Shown: positions 43,921 to 52,660 of the stretch, piece after piece
How positions within the stretch are numbered: position 1 is the first letter of the stretch
How the letters are laid out: the number at the start of each line of letters is the position of its first letter
NCBI RefSeq assembly: GCF_030381805.1
Contig: NZ_JAUDRH010000015.1
Coordinates: forward strand, 1-64,000
Reading direction: 5' to 3'
Length of the DNA stretch: 64,000 nucleotides
DNA from: Chlorogloeopsis sp. ULAP01
GTDB taxonomy: Bacteria; Cyanobacteriota; Cyanobacteriia; Cyanobacteriales; Nostocaceae
The notes under the pieces: model-generated
The model's database searches: none
Seen by the model: the letters and a program-made list of their open reading frames with translations, nothing else
What the model was told of the DNA's origin: nothing
Made by a program: the position numbers and the translations under genes

Positions 43921-45675
43921 ATGAATCAGACATACACAGCTGATGTCTTAGTTGTCGGTGGCGGAGCAGGGGGAACTGCTGCTGCTATTCAAGCAGCGCG
44001 GCGGGGAGCAAAAACTATCCTCGTGAGTGAATTTCCGTGGTTAGGAGGAATGCTAACTTCTGCTGGAGTATCTGCACCTGATGGCAATGAGCTAGAAGCT
44101 TTTCAAACAGGTTTATGGGGTGAGTTTTTAAGGGAGTTGCAGCAGCGACAATCAGGAGGATTAGATAACAGTTGGGTAAGCTTTTTTAGCTACGATCCGC
44201 GTGTTGGTGCGGAGGTTTTTGCAGATTGGGTACGAGAGTTGCCGAATCTGACTTGGATTTCTGGACAAGTACCGCGCTCGGTTGTTCGGGAAGGAAATTG
44301 TGTAACTGCTGTTGAGTTTAAAGATTTTACCGTTCAAGCTAAGGTAATTCTTGATGGAACGGAATTGGGGGATTTGTTGGCTTTGGCTGAGATACCTTAC
44401 CGTTGGGGTTGGGAATTACAATCTGAGTGGGGAGAACCCAGCGCTCCAGTTAGTTTTAATGCTTTAACAGCAAAATATCCCGTGCAGGCTCCTACTTGGG
44501 TAGTCTTGTTACAAGATTATGGTGAGATTGTTGCCCCAGAAATACAGGCTGCACCTAATTACGAACCGTCACTGTTTGCTGGCGCTTGGGATAACTATGG
44601 TGCAGAGGCATTTTTAAATTATGGGCGATTACCAGGGGGCCTGTTTATGATGAATTGGCCTATTTGTGGTAATGACTATGGTGAAGGAGTATCACGACTA
44701 ATTGAGTCAGAAACGACACGACGTGAGTTTGAAACAGAATGCCTCTATCATAGTCAAAATTTTGCCTGTTATATTCAATCTCAATTAGGTCGTCGCTTTG
44801 GTTTGGCAAATAATATTTTTCCCAAAATTTCAAATCAAACAGGCGCTTTTGCACTTTATCCTTACTACCGGGAAAGTCGCCGCTTAGTAGGGCTAACAAC
44901 TGTTACAGAACAAGATATTTTACCAATAACAGGAGCTAGAGTTGCAGCGCTAAAAGAAGATGTGATCGCTATTGGTAATTACGCTAACGACCATCATTAT
45001 CCGGGTATAAAGTTTGAGTTGCAACCAAAATCCATTCGCTGGGGTGGACGTTGGACGGGTACTCCTTTTACAATTCCCTACCGTTGTCTCATTCCAGTAG
45101 AGACTGATGGTTTATTGGTATGTGAAAAGAATATTTCTGTATCTCATATTGCTAATGGAGCAACGAGATTGCAACCTGTAGTAATGGGTATCGGTCAAGC
45201 GGTGGGAATGGCTGCTGCTATTTGTGTAGAGTTGAATTGTCAACCGAGGGATTTACCTGTAAGAGTCTTGCAGGAAGCTTTACTACGAGATCGGCGATCG
45301 CCCGCAGCAATTATTCCATTATTTAACTTATCACCTCTTCATCCTCAGTGGTTGCAATGGCAACTACATTACCTAGACAACCCAGAGACTTATCCAGTGA
45401 GTGGCAATTGTCCTGATTCATTACCTGCTCAGTACTTTCAAGAAAAATACTCTAACTCTTTTAGCGGAATTTTACACAAATTGGCTCCGCAAGATTACAG
45501 ATTTACTATTACTACGCCAGCCCCATATCAAGGGCAAACTTGGCAGCTTGTAACTTTGCGATCGCCTATAAATGAGCAATTACAAAATAGTCTCCACAAC
45601 CAACAAACGCTTAAAATATACGGACGTTTAAATCAAGCAGGTAACTGGTTGCTAGTAGAAAATATTAATTGCTAA
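43921..45675 (+). CDS. FAD-dependent oxidoreductase
   Basis: 584 residues from MNQTYTADVLVVGGGAGGTAAAIQAARRGAK (43921; the ATG at 43918 is equally good). The Rossmann FAD motif GGGAGG is at the N-terminus. The central parts (GVSAPDGNELEAFQTGLWGEF, PYRCLIPVETDGLLVCEKNISVSHIANGATRLQP) fit the FAD-dependent oxidoreductase group PF12831. The C-terminal 90 residues form a separate beta-rich tail (LAPQDYRFTITTPAPYQGQTW). Substrate unknown. The open frame reaches 43870 but overlaps the opposite toxin remnant. Confidence 0.85.
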   Translation: MNQTYTADVLVVGGGAGGTAAAIQAARRGAKTILVSEFPWLGGMLTSAGVSAPDGNELEAFQTGLWGEFLRELQQRQSGGLDNSWVSFFSYDPRVGAEVFADWVRELPNLTWISGQVPRSVVREGNCVTAVEFKDFTVQAKVILDGTELGDLLALAEIPYRWGWELQSEWGEPSAPVSFNALTAKYPVQAPTWVVLLQDYGEIVAPEIQAAPNYEPSLFAGAWDNYGAEAFLNYGRLPGGLFMMNWPICGNDYGEGVSRLIESETTRREFETECLYHSQNFACYIQSQLGRRFGLANNIFPKISNQTGAFALYPYYRESRRLVGLTTVTEQDILPITGARVAALKEDVIAIGNYANDHHYPGIKFELQPKSIRWGGRWTGTPFTIPYRCLIPVETDGLLVCEKNISVSHIANGATRLQPVVMGIGQAVGMAAAICVELNCQPRDLPVRVLQEALLRDRRSPAAIIPLFNLSPLHPQWLQWQLHYLDNPETYPVSGNCPDSLPAQYFQEKYSNSFSGILHKLAPQDYRFTITTPAPYQGQTWQLVTLRSPINEQLQNSLHNQQTLKIYGRLNQAGNWLLVENINC

Positions 45676-45726
45676 ACAAATATTTCAGGATCTAGGTTAA
45701 TTACGATTTGATTGAAAAATGAAAAA

Positions 45727-45749
45727 GACGCAGAGAATTTCTCCGCGTC
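45727..45749 (-). terminator. Terminator of the ferritin-like gene
   Basis: GACGC-A-GAGAA and TTCTC-C-GCGTC form a stem with one mismatch. On the minus strand the hairpin is followed by TTTTTCATTTTT, fitting an intrinsic terminator about 120 nt downstream of the leftward gene that ends at 45870. Confidence 0.65.
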
Positions 45750-45869
45750 AGCCCTTATTGAGTAGTCCACCACACAAATTATTAGAGGCTGTAGAACCCC
45801 GAATTTTCAAACAAGTCAGGGTTCTGAGCACCTGTGAACTGTCAAAAGAATATATTAGTTCTGCCTGTT

Positions 45870-46769
45870 TTAAGCAGTTGTTTTCTCACGGTTGTAGTCC
45901 TTAGGCTTTAAGCCATTCAAAAACATTGGCACAAACTTTTCGATAAAAGCTTGTGGATCTCGCTGCCAAACTCTTTGTGCTACTTCAATTCTGGTGAACT
46001 GTAACTCAGGAGCTAGCAAAGTTTTGGGTAAGCGCTCTATTAGGTATTGAGGGCGCTGCCAAAGCGGCATTGTATTTGCTACTTCTACTAAATTAGCTAG
46101 TCGTCGAAGTTCTGCCCCCAGCGTGATATCCATGCCGGCTTCAAATGCTGCTTGTTCAATCGCAGTATATTTACGCTTGGCTTGTTCGACTTTTTGTCGA
46201 TGTTCTGGACTTTTGTCTGCCAGCTGCCCTAACAAACGATTGCCCCAGCGAACATGTCCTGCCTCCTCTGGCAAAATTTTTTCTATGGTTTCGCGAATCT
46301 TAATATTTTCTTCTGTCTGCGGCCCCTGCTTGAGAGCATAAATGTGGGCAGAGAAATATTCACAACCGCGTTTTTCTGTGACGTTAATGGCAGCAAGGGC
46401 AGAAATTACAAAATCGTCACGGTCTTTGGCTGGATCTTTTTGTTCGTGATCAAGCAGCCGTTCAAATTCATCTATGTATGAATTTCCCGGAGGATTACCA
46501 ACATTGGCTCCTAATTCAACCAATACATCAGTTAACCACATAGCATGACGAGCTTCGTCACTAATGTGGTGAGACAAGTCTCGTACCAGTTCAACTGGCT
46601 TGCCGTCGAGTTTTTCAATTAATTCTGTGAGATCTTTGCAACTGCGTTGTTCGCTATAACGATAACGGTTGAGGGTGATGAGATGGAGTTCGCGATCGCC
46701 GATCACTCCTTTCAAAATGTCCCTCGCACTCAAAGCGTTCTGAAATTTCCGTGGATAAGCAACAGTCAT
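45870..46769 (-). CDS. Ferritin-like domain protein
   Basis: 299 residues, almost entirely helical, with diiron-type motifs DEARHAMW near residue 71 and EEAGHVRWG near residue 172, plus Glu residues on intervening helices (TEKRGCEYF). This layout suggests a four-helix ferritin-like bundle able to bind two metal ions, as in oxygenases and rubrerythrin relatives. The specific reaction is unknown. The C-terminal 90 residues (ARRLANLVEVANTMPLWQRP-like) are extra. Its terminator is at 45727. Confidence 0.8.
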   Translation of the reverse strand: MTVAYPRKFQNALSARDILKGVIGDRELHLITLNRYRYSEQRSCKDLTELIEKLDGKPVELVRDLSHHISDEARHAMWLTDVLVELGANVGNPPGNSYIDEFERLLDHEQKDPAKDRDDFVISALAAINVTEKRGCEYFSAHIYALKQGPQTEENIKIRETIEKILPEEAGHVRWGNRLLGQLADKSPEHRQKVEQAKRKYTAIEQAAFEAGMDITLGAELRRLANLVEVANTMPLWQRPQYLIERLPKTLLAPELQFTRIEVAQRVWQRDPQAFIEKFVPMFLNGLKPKDYNREKTTA

Positions 46770-47253
46770 CTGCTTTTATGAAGTTTTGTAAAACTTATTT
46801 CTAATGTTAACGTAGGAAAAAATTAATTTCTCAAATCTCAGCTTAATATTTTGTGACAAACTTGATAGTAGATTTTCTATGCTGACAAGCTTCTTGAATT
46901 CAGCTTAATAAAAATATCAGAGATAGAAATAATATAATTTTGATTTACTTTTATTTACCTACATTTAATATTTTTTACTGATAAATCATTCACCTTAAGA
47001 AGGATTTATATCCTAAGTGAAACGAATCTCAAGAGGGATGTTATTCATTATTTGCTTTTAGGCAAAATGGGAAGATTTTCAATGATTTTAATTAGGCTAT
47101 CAACCCCCACTATTCCATTCGTGCTGGCTCGCAATCATATACAATATTAATTTTTGTTAAAATGTATCAATCCGTAACAACTGATACAGAATTGATTTGA
47201 TAGATTATTGATAGAGGAAAAAATATACTAGAACAGCAGGGAGAAGTTAGATT
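46770..47253. other. Intergenic region upstream of gifA
   Basis: 484 nt, AT-rich, between divergent genes. The right end holds the NtcA-type site at 47174. No gene or strong structure elsewhere. Confidence 0.5.
47164..47206 (+). promoter_or_regulatory. gifA promoter with a perfect NtcA site
   Basis: GTA at 47174-47176 and TAC at 47185-47187, exactly 8 nt apart, form a consensus NtcA site. It sits inside a wider inverted repeat, TGTATCA (47163-47169) and TGATACA (47182-47188). A TAGATT at 47201-47206 fits as the -10 box. The NtcA site would then cover the -35 zone, the arrangement for repression. That agrees with gif genes being repressed by NtcA and switched on when ammonium is added, as known in Synechocystis and Nostoc. 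Confidence 0.75.
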
Positions 47254-47454
47254 ATGTCTACTCAAGAAAGAGCTCGTGCTTTAATGATGCGTCATTATCA
47301 ACTGATTAAAAATCGTCAACAGTCGATGTTAGAACGCACAGGCGAAGAAATCGGTCTTCCTGGAGAAGTATCCCATTACTGGAATCCGATTCAAGGGAAA
47401 ATAGATCCTAATGCTCGGATGACTTATGATCGCAGCAACGCGGCTATGAGCTAG
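47254..47454 (+). CDS. gifA: Glutamine synthetase inactivating factor IF7
   Basis: 66 residues, starting MSTQERARALMMRHYQLIKNRQQSMLERTGEEIG and ending with the short GKIDPNARMTYDRSNAAMS tail. IF7 is a small, basic, disordered protein that binds glutamine synthetase and blocks it when nitrogen is ample. Its gene converges on glnA. The DNA-binding site of NtcA upstream fits the known control. Short but confidently recognised. Confidence 0.92.
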   Translation: MSTQERARALMMRHYQLIKNRQQSMLERTGEEIGLPGEVSHYWNPIQGKIDPNARMTYDRSNAAMS

Positions 47455-47535
47455 ATAGTCAGAGTTTGATAGTTGGGAGTTGAAAGGTGGTAGTTGTTAT
47501 GAACAACCAACGACCAACAAATAAAAAGCCAAAAA

Positions 47536-47556
47536 AGCCACCCTTAGTGGGTGGCT
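47536..47556 (-). terminator. Intrinsic terminator for glnA
   Basis: AGCCACCC and GGGTGGCT form a perfect 8-bp stem with a 5-nt loop. On the minus strand it is followed by six T, a good intrinsic terminator for glnA about 200 nt downstream of its stop. On the plus strand it may also end the gifA transcript, though the T-run is weaker there. Confidence 0.75.
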
Positions 47557-47639
47557 AAATTTATGCATTGATTGGGACTAGTTTTGCCGTCAGCGTTAAA
47601 ATGTTAGTTTCTAGTAAGCTATCGCATTGTTTTGAGGTG

Positions 47640-47688
47640 TTCGTAGTAAGCGATGCACACGCTCATGGACTAAAGTCCTTACTACGAA
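47640..47688. repeat. Inverted repeat with AGGACT core
   Basis: Perfect 11-nt arms TTCGTAGTAAG (47640-47650) and CTTACTACGAA (47678-47688) around a region with GGACTAAAGTCC. It is a member of the AGGACT/AGTCCT palindromic repeat family seen elsewhere in the window. Between 47455 and 47758 no gene is seen. Confidence 0.65.
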
Positions 47689-47758
47689 ATTAATACAACC
47701 ATCGTAATTAATGCGATGAACTACTAGCCTCTAGTCCCTAGTCCCTAGCCCCTTCCAA

Positions 47759-49174
47759 TTAACAGTCGTAATAAAGAGAAAATTCATAGGGATGGGGACG
47801 TAACCGCATGGGGTTAACTTCATTATCTAGCTTGTAAGAAATCCAAGTTTCAATGAAGTCTTCTGTAAATACGCCTGGTTCAGTCAAGAAGGCATGATCG
47901 TTCTCTAGCGCTTCTAATGCCAATTCTAGAGAACCAGGAGTAGAAGGAACTTTCGCCAGTTCTTCTGGGGAGAGTTCATAAATGTTTTTATCCAAAGGTT
48001 CGCCAGGCTCGATTTTGTTCTTGATACCATCTAAGCCAGCACAGAGCATGGCAGCAAATGCCAAGTAAGGGTTAGATGTAGCATCAGGACAACGGAATTC
48101 TAAGCGCTTGGCTTTGGGGTTAGTGCCAGACAGAGGGATACGAATCGAAGCAGAACGGTTACCTTGGGAGTAAGCCAAGTTTACTGGTGCTTCGTAACCA
48201 GGCACGAGGCGCTTGTAGGAGTTGGTGGTAGGGTTGGTAATCGCCAACAATGCAGGTGCGTGTTTGAGAATACCACCGATGTAGTACAGTGCGGTTTCGC
48301 TCAAGCCAGCATATTTATCGCCTGCAAATAAAGGTTGCCCGTCTTTCCAAATGGATTGGTGGGTGTGCATCCCAGAACCATTGTCTTGGAAGACTGGTTT
48401 GGGCATAAAGGTAACGGTTCTACCATATTTACTAGCTACATTCTTGATGACGTATTTGTATGTCATCAACCAATCAGCTGCTTCGATTAATTTACCAAAG
48501 CGGAAACCCAATTCACACTGCCCACCAGTTGCTACTTCGTGGTGGTGCTTTTCAATTGGTACTCCACAGTTTGCCATCGTCAGCAGCATTTCCGTCCGCA
48601 TATCTTGCAGAGTATCAGTTGGAGCAACTGGGAAGTAACCCTCTTTATAACGTGGTTTGTAACCCAAGTTAGGGCCTTCTGCTTTACCGGAATTCCAACG
48701 ACCTTCTACTGAGTCTACATGGTAGTAGCCTTCGTGAGAGTTTTGATCAAAGCGGACATCGTCAAAGATGAAAAATTCCGCTTCCGGGCCGAAAAACGCT
48801 GTGTCACCAACACCTGTAGAAACCAGATAGTCTATCGCTTTCTGGGCAATGACGCGGGGACAACGACTGTACCACTCCCCTGTACGGGGTTCTTTGATGC
48901 TGCAAATAATGCTGAGAGTCGGTTCCTGCATGAAAGGGTCGATCCAGGCAGTGTTTGGATCGAGAACCATTGCCATATCTGATTCGTTGATGGCTTTCCA
49001 ACCCCGAATGCTGGAACCGTCAAAAGGTACACCGTCTGTAAAGCTACTTTCATCGATTTGGTTGTGGAACACTGTCAGGTGCTGCCAAATACCTGGCATA
49101 TCGATGAATTTCAGATCAATCATCTGAATATTTTTGTCCCGAATTTGTTTCAGGACTTCTTGTGGGGTTGTCAT
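47759..49174 (-). CDS. glnA: Glutamine synthetase type I
   Basis: 471 residues, typical of cyanobacterial GSI. It has the start MTTPQEVLKQIRDKNIQMIDLKFIDMPGIWQH, the DGSSIRGW loop, metal/ATP-site motifs (FGPEAEFFIFDD, KHHHEVATGGQCELG, GSGMHTHQSIW) and NRSASIRIP. It makes glutamine from glutamate, ammonia and ATP, the entry of nitrogen into metabolism in both cell types. It is controlled by NtcA at transcription (49311-49324) and by IF7 after translation. Confidence 0.98.
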   Translation of the reverse strand: MTTPQEVLKQIRDKNIQMIDLKFIDMPGIWQHLTVFHNQIDESSFTDGVPFDGSSIRGWKAINESDMAMVLDPNTAWIDPFMQEPTLSIICSIKEPRTGEWYSRCPRVIAQKAIDYLVSTGVGDTAFFGPEAEFFIFDDVRFDQNSHEGYYHVDSVEGRWNSGKAEGPNLGYKPRYKEGYFPVAPTDTLQDMRTEMLLTMANCGVPIEKHHHEVATGGQCELGFRFGKLIEAADWLMTYKYVIKNVASKYGRTVTFMPKPVFQDNGSGMHTHQSIWKDGQPLFAGDKYAGLSETALYYIGGILKHAPALLAITNPTTNSYKRLVPGYEAPVNLAYSQGNRSASIRIPLSGTNPKAKRLEFRCPDATSNPYLAFAAMLCAGLDGIKNKIEPGEPLDKNIYELSPEELAKVPSTPGSLELALEALENDHAFLTEPGVFTEDFIETWISYKLDNEVNPMRLRPHPYEFSLYYDC

Positions 49175-49281
49175 GGCTACTCCTTCTCTACCGTTTTAGT
49201 ACCGTTTTAGTACAGTAAACCACAATGTTAATGCACGCTGACCCTATTCGGATAAACCCAAATCTAGAGACACCCTGCAAT

Positions 49282-49324
49282 ATCCTAAGGAGATAAAATA
49301 GGTGCATTTTGTATTATTTGTTAC
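49282..49324 (-). promoter_or_regulatory. glnA promoter: NtcA site and -10 box
   Basis: On the minus strand, GTAACAAATAATAC (49311-49324) is a perfect GTA-N8-TAC site. It is followed 23 nt later by TAGGAT (49282-49287), which matches the -10 box TAN3T. Site, spacing and -10 fit a class II NtcA-activated promoter, about 108 nt upstream of the glnA start. Confidence 0.9.
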
Positions 49325-49550
49325 GGTTTTGAAGTTTACAGCTTATATTAACCTTTGCTAACCAACTCTACAAAACTTGACAGTTCATCTCATAGGGACA
49401 ACTTTGGCTTAGAATCCTTAATTAGCGCATACATTGTTTTTGTGCCTGGGTTTCTTAAAAAAAATATTTATTGGCACAAAAATTAGCAGCTTACTAAAAA
49501 CAGTCAAATAAATATCAAACCATAGATAGGAAAGATTGGGAGAAAAAGGA

Positions 49551-50060
49551 ATGCGGGACGCAGTCACAAGCTTAATTAAGAATTATGACGTTGCTGGGCG
49601 CTATTTTGACCGGAATGCGATCGACAGCCTCAAATCTTATTTTGAAAGTGGCACGAAGCGCGTGCAAGCAGCAGGAGCTATCAATTCTAATGCCTCAGCA
49701 ATTGTCAAGCAGGCTGGTTCTCAATTATTTGAAGAACAGCCAGAGTTGATTCGTCCTGGCGGCAATGCCTACACTACTCGTCGGTATGCAGCTTGTTTGC
49801 GCGATATGGACTACTACTTGCGCTATGCTACCTATGCGATCGTAGCTGGTAGTATGGATGTGCTAGATGAGCGAGTATTGCAAGGTTTGCGGGAAACCTA
49901 CAATTCTCTGGGGGTTCCCATTGGCCCTACAGTCCGTGGTATTCAGATTATGAAGGATATTGCGAAGGAGCAAGCACAAGCGGCTGGTATTGCTGATACT
50001 AGCTTTGTAGACGAGCCATTTGACTATATGACTAGAGAATTGAGCGAGCAGGATATTTAG
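49551..50060 (+). CDS. apcF: Allophycocyanin beta-18 subunit
   Basis: 169 residues from the ATG at 49551, with AAAAAGGA just before it; the open frame starts 5 codons earlier without the right N-terminus. The phycobiliprotein fold is evident, with the chromophore-binding CxxDxxYYLRY pattern (YAACLRDMDYYLRYATYAIVAGS). ApcF sits in the core cylinders of the phycobilisome and helps pass energy to the terminal emitters. The next-door position to glnA is as I remember from PCC 7120. Confidence 0.95.
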   Translation: MRDAVTSLIKNYDVAGRYFDRNAIDSLKSYFESGTKRVQAAGAINSNASAIVKQAGSQLFEEQPELIRPGGNAYTTRRYAACLRDMDYYLRYATYAIVAGSMDVLDERVLQGLRETYNSLGVPIGPTVRGIQIMKDIAKEQAQAAGIADTSFVDEPFDYMTRELSEQDI

Positions 50061-50451
50061 TGCAAGAAGGCAGGAGGCAGAGGGCAAAAGGCAAAAGGCA
50101 AGAGAACGCAAGTTTTAATGCTTAATATAATCTGCTTTTTATCTAGTTCTTTCTGTCACTTTGCAGTAGTCAATTCCAGATCTAAAAAAATTGATCTATC
50201 GCACTTTGGCTTGATTGACAAGGTGCGTTTACTTTTTTTTAATACTAAAAATTAATTACTTCATTCCTATAGGACTTATATTTTGTATTTGATTTTATTT
50301 TTGAAATATGTGGTAGGGTGTGCCAGCGAAGCGTAACACACGCTCTAAATGCTTCGGTGCGTTAGGACTGAGTCCTTAACACACCCTACATAATACTTCC
50401 TTCTGCCACGCCAGTCGCACTCGACGCGCTTAAGCCGACGCCAGTTAAGCT

Positions 50452-50479
50452 CATCCCCCAGACTTCAGTCGGGGGGATG
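50452..50479. mobile_element. Probable IS200/IS605 right-end hairpin remnant
   Basis: CATCCCCC and GGGGGATG pair across a loop containing GACTTCAGTC, followed by AAAGCGGGC. This is the shape of the subterminal hairpin at the right end of many cyanobacterial IS200/IS605 elements. No transposase lies next to it, so it is either a remnant or a small non-autonomous copy. Confidence 0.5.
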
Positions 50480-50603
50480 AAAGCGGGCCGAAGTGAATTG
50501 GGAATTGGGCATTGGCCAATGCATGAATGCCCCTTGCCCCAAGACGACGGACGACGATTCTGAGCGCCCCTTAAAGGAACGGGCTTCCCCGTCGTCTTTT
50601 GGT

Positions 50604-50653
50604 GACGCCAGGTGCTACCCTGCGGGAAGCCGCCCTCTGGGCGTCTACAACGC
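50604..50653. repeat. 50-bp dispersed repeat, inverted copy of 2761-2810
   Basis: Reverse-complement identical to 2761-2810 over 50 bases. Directly after it the words AACGCGCTTAACCC and GCGCTGGCTCC continue the GC-rich pattern seen in the first cluster. Confidence 0.9.
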
Positions 50654-50809
50654 GCTTAACCCGACGCCAGGTGCTACAACGCGCTTAACCCGCAAGGGCG
50701 CACTGGCTCCGCAACGCGCTGGCTCCTCTGCCCTCTGCTTTCTGCCTTCTACAAGTGATAATTAGAAAATACATGAGACAGTAAGCAAAAACACTCGTAG
50801 AACAGAAAA

Positions 50810-51643
50810 TTGGTTAAGCAGCGATTAGATACTTTGTTAGTAGATTTGGGGTTGTGTACTTCCCGTCAGCAAGCACAACGGTTAATTCAGGCGGGTGAGG
50901 TAACTGTGAATCAGCAGGTGTTGGATAAGCCAGGAACAGAAGTTGAAACGTCGGCTCAAATTCAAGTCAAAGAGCGATCGCGTTTTGTTTCTCGTGGTGG
51001 AGAAAAGCTTGCCAAGGCGTTAGAAACTTTTACTATTTCTGTAAAAGGGCGTATTTGCCTGGATGGCGGTATTTCTACAGGGGGTTTTACTGATTGTTTG
51101 TTGCAAGCTGGGGCAAAACAAGTTTATGGGGTTGATGTTGGCTACGGGCAAGTGGATTGGAAGTTGCGTAACGATCCACGAGTAATTTTACGAGAACGCA
51201 CTAATTTAAGACATCTTATGCCTGAAGAGTTATACGGTGTACCCCCTGAAGAAACAGGGGGAGTTTACGCTGATTTTGGAGTGGTAGATGTGTCGTTTAT
51301 TTCTTTAACTAAAGTTTTGCCTGCACTGTCGCTTTTACTACAACCTCCCCGTGAAGCGGTTTTGTTAGTTAAGCCACAGTTTGAAGTTGGCAAAAATCGT
51401 GTAGGTAAAAAAGGTGTTGTGCGCGATCCTAAAGATCATGCTGATGCTATTTTTCAGGTGTTGCAAAGCGCTCTAAAATTAGGGTGGAAATTCAAAGGTT
51501 TAACTTACTCACCTATTACCGGGCCAGCTGGAAATATTGAGTATCTTTTGTGGCTAGGAATGGAAAGTGAAACTTCATCACCTAATTTAGAAACTATTCA
51601 AGAAATTACGAAATCAGCAGTACTTGAGATTAGAGAAAATTAA
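50810..51643 (+). CDS. TlyA-family rRNA methyltransferase (S4 domain plus FtsJ-like)
   Basis: 277 residues beginning at TTG (50810), with no in-frame ATG earlier. An N-terminal S4 RNA-binding domain (QRLDTLLVDLGLCTSRQQAQRLIQAGEVTVN) is followed by an FtsJ/RrmJ-like methyltransferase domain with LDGGISTGGFTDCLLQAGAKQVYGVDVGYG, VVDVSFISL and LVKPQFEVG. TlyA enzymes 2'-O-methylate cytidines in 16S and 23S rRNA; some members are instead called hemolysin A. The S4 plus K-D-K-E type fold supports an RNA role. Confidence 0.9.
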   Translation: MVKQRLDTLLVDLGLCTSRQQAQRLIQAGEVTVNQQVLDKPGTEVETSAQIQVKERSRFVSRGGEKLAKALETFTISVKGRICLDGGISTGGFTDCLLQAGAKQVYGVDVGYGQVDWKLRNDPRVILRERTNLRHLMPEELYGVPPEETGGVYADFGVVDVSFISLTKVLPALSLLLQPPREAVLLVKPQFEVGKNRVGKKGVVRDPKDHADAIFQVLQSALKLGWKFKGLTYSPITGPAGNIEYLLWLGMESETSSPNLETIQEITKSAVLEIREN

Positions 51644-51900
51644 ACATCGTAAATCCGACACTCAGCTGCATCTGGGTGAGTTTCGCAGTAAATTTCTAGT
51701 GCAGTTTTCTTTTTTGCTGTCATCAATTGATGAAATTTCTCGGCTTGTAGTTCCTCTACAATTTCCCAAGCCACAGCGCAGTTAGTAGAGTGATTTCCTT
51801 TTACTTCACAGGTTGTATGGGCTTGAGCAACGGCTTGGGCAATAGCTTGCTCAATATCAAAAGGTACAGAAGTTTGGATTACATCTAAACTTTTTGCCAT
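51640..51900 (-). CDS. CP12-type protein, redox switch of the Calvin cycle
   Basis: 86 residues from the ATG at 51900 (MAKSLDVIQTS; the frame opens at 51918). Four Cys are placed as in CP12: Cys31 and Cys41 (CEVKGNHSTNC) and Cys72 and Cys81 (YCETHPDAAECRIYDV). The core motif AWEIVEEL lies between the pairs. CP12 oxidises to bind GAPDH and phosphoribulokinase, shutting the Calvin cycle in the dark. The stop overlaps the end of the methyltransferase gene by 4 nt. The N-terminal 30 residues are longer and less polar than usual. Confidence 0.9.
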   Translation of the reverse strand: MAKSLDVIQTSVPFDIEQAIAQAVAQAHTTCEVKGNHSTNCAVAWEIVEELQAEKFHQLMTAKKKTALEIYCETHPDAAECRIYDV

Positions 51901-52425
51901 TGTTTTTATGTTTTGCATAATGCAATATAAGTTGGCTGAAAGCTCAGATTAATTCATGAGCTTACACTTCTAGTTTATATAGGCTTTTTAAAATAAAGTA
52001 GTAATCAAAATAATCATTTGTGGATGAGGTGATTAGCTCTAATTAACTTATAAATTAAATAAATAGTAATAATTAACTATTTATTTTTTTAAATTGGTTG
52101 TATATGAACAAACTATAAATAATTAATAAAATTTTAATTTTTATTGCTTTAACTAGTGTAATTTTTGATGTTATTTTGAAGGTTAAAAAATAAAAACCAA
52201 ATTTTCAGATTTGACGAACAAGAAATAGTTTGACTATGATCTGAGATATTATCTTTTGGTCTGATTCAAACGAGAGAGGCAATTATAAAGCGATCGCCAA
52301 AAGGAATAAAGAAAAGATTAAGTTATTAACCGATCTGCCCCCAGCTAGAAGCACTCGCTTTATAATTTGTAGAAAATATACACATAACTTAATCAACCTT
52401 AACAAACCTAGTCACTGATTTAAAA
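51901..52425. other. AT-rich intergenic region
   Basis: About 500 nt, very AT-rich, no gene seen. Likely holds the CP12 promoter at its left side and that of the 52426 gene at its right. Confidence 0.5.
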
Positions 52426-52635
52426 ATGTTTTCTAACGAAAAAGAGAAGTTTTTTCACACAGAACTAGTCAAGTATGGCGTAGATTATCAAAGAGCTGCT
52501 AAAGTCGCTAAGATTTTGGTATCTGAGATGTCAGAACAGTTTTTAACTGACGAAGAAATAAGACTTGCTGAAGACGTTTGCAGAGAGTGGTTAGGAAACC
52601 ACAAGCGTTTGACTTCGATATTCAAGGAAAATTAG
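52426..52635 (+). CDS. Hypothetical small protein, 69 residues
   Basis: A charged, mostly helical protein (KEKFFHTELVKYGVDYQRAAKVAKILVSEMSEQFLTDEEIRLAEDVCREW) with no recognised family. Codon use looks like that of real genes and its length and acid/base balance suggest a genuine protein. It is convergent with the GTPase gene, 25 nt apart. Confidence 0.55.
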   Translation: MFSNEKEKFFHTELVKYGVDYQRAAKVAKILVSEMSEQFLTDEEIRLAEDVCREWLGNHKRLTSIFKEN

Positions 52636-52660
52636 CGCTAAAGCGAATATTTAAGTTAAG

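Larger units (their letters stand above)
50061..50809. other. Repeat-rich intergenic region
   Basis: About 750 nt without a credible gene. In order: a GGCAGAAGGCAGGAGG-like tandem tract (50065-50105); a GTAGGGTGTGCCAGCGAAGCG-type repeat (50313-50395, resembling one at 56540); an IS605-like end (50452-50479); and a GC-rich repeat with the 50-bp twin of 2761-2810. Confidence 0.7.

Noticed and set aside
45719..45904. 61-codon frame next to the ferritin-like gene
   Set aside because: It covers the terminator hairpin and the 3' end of the real opposite gene.
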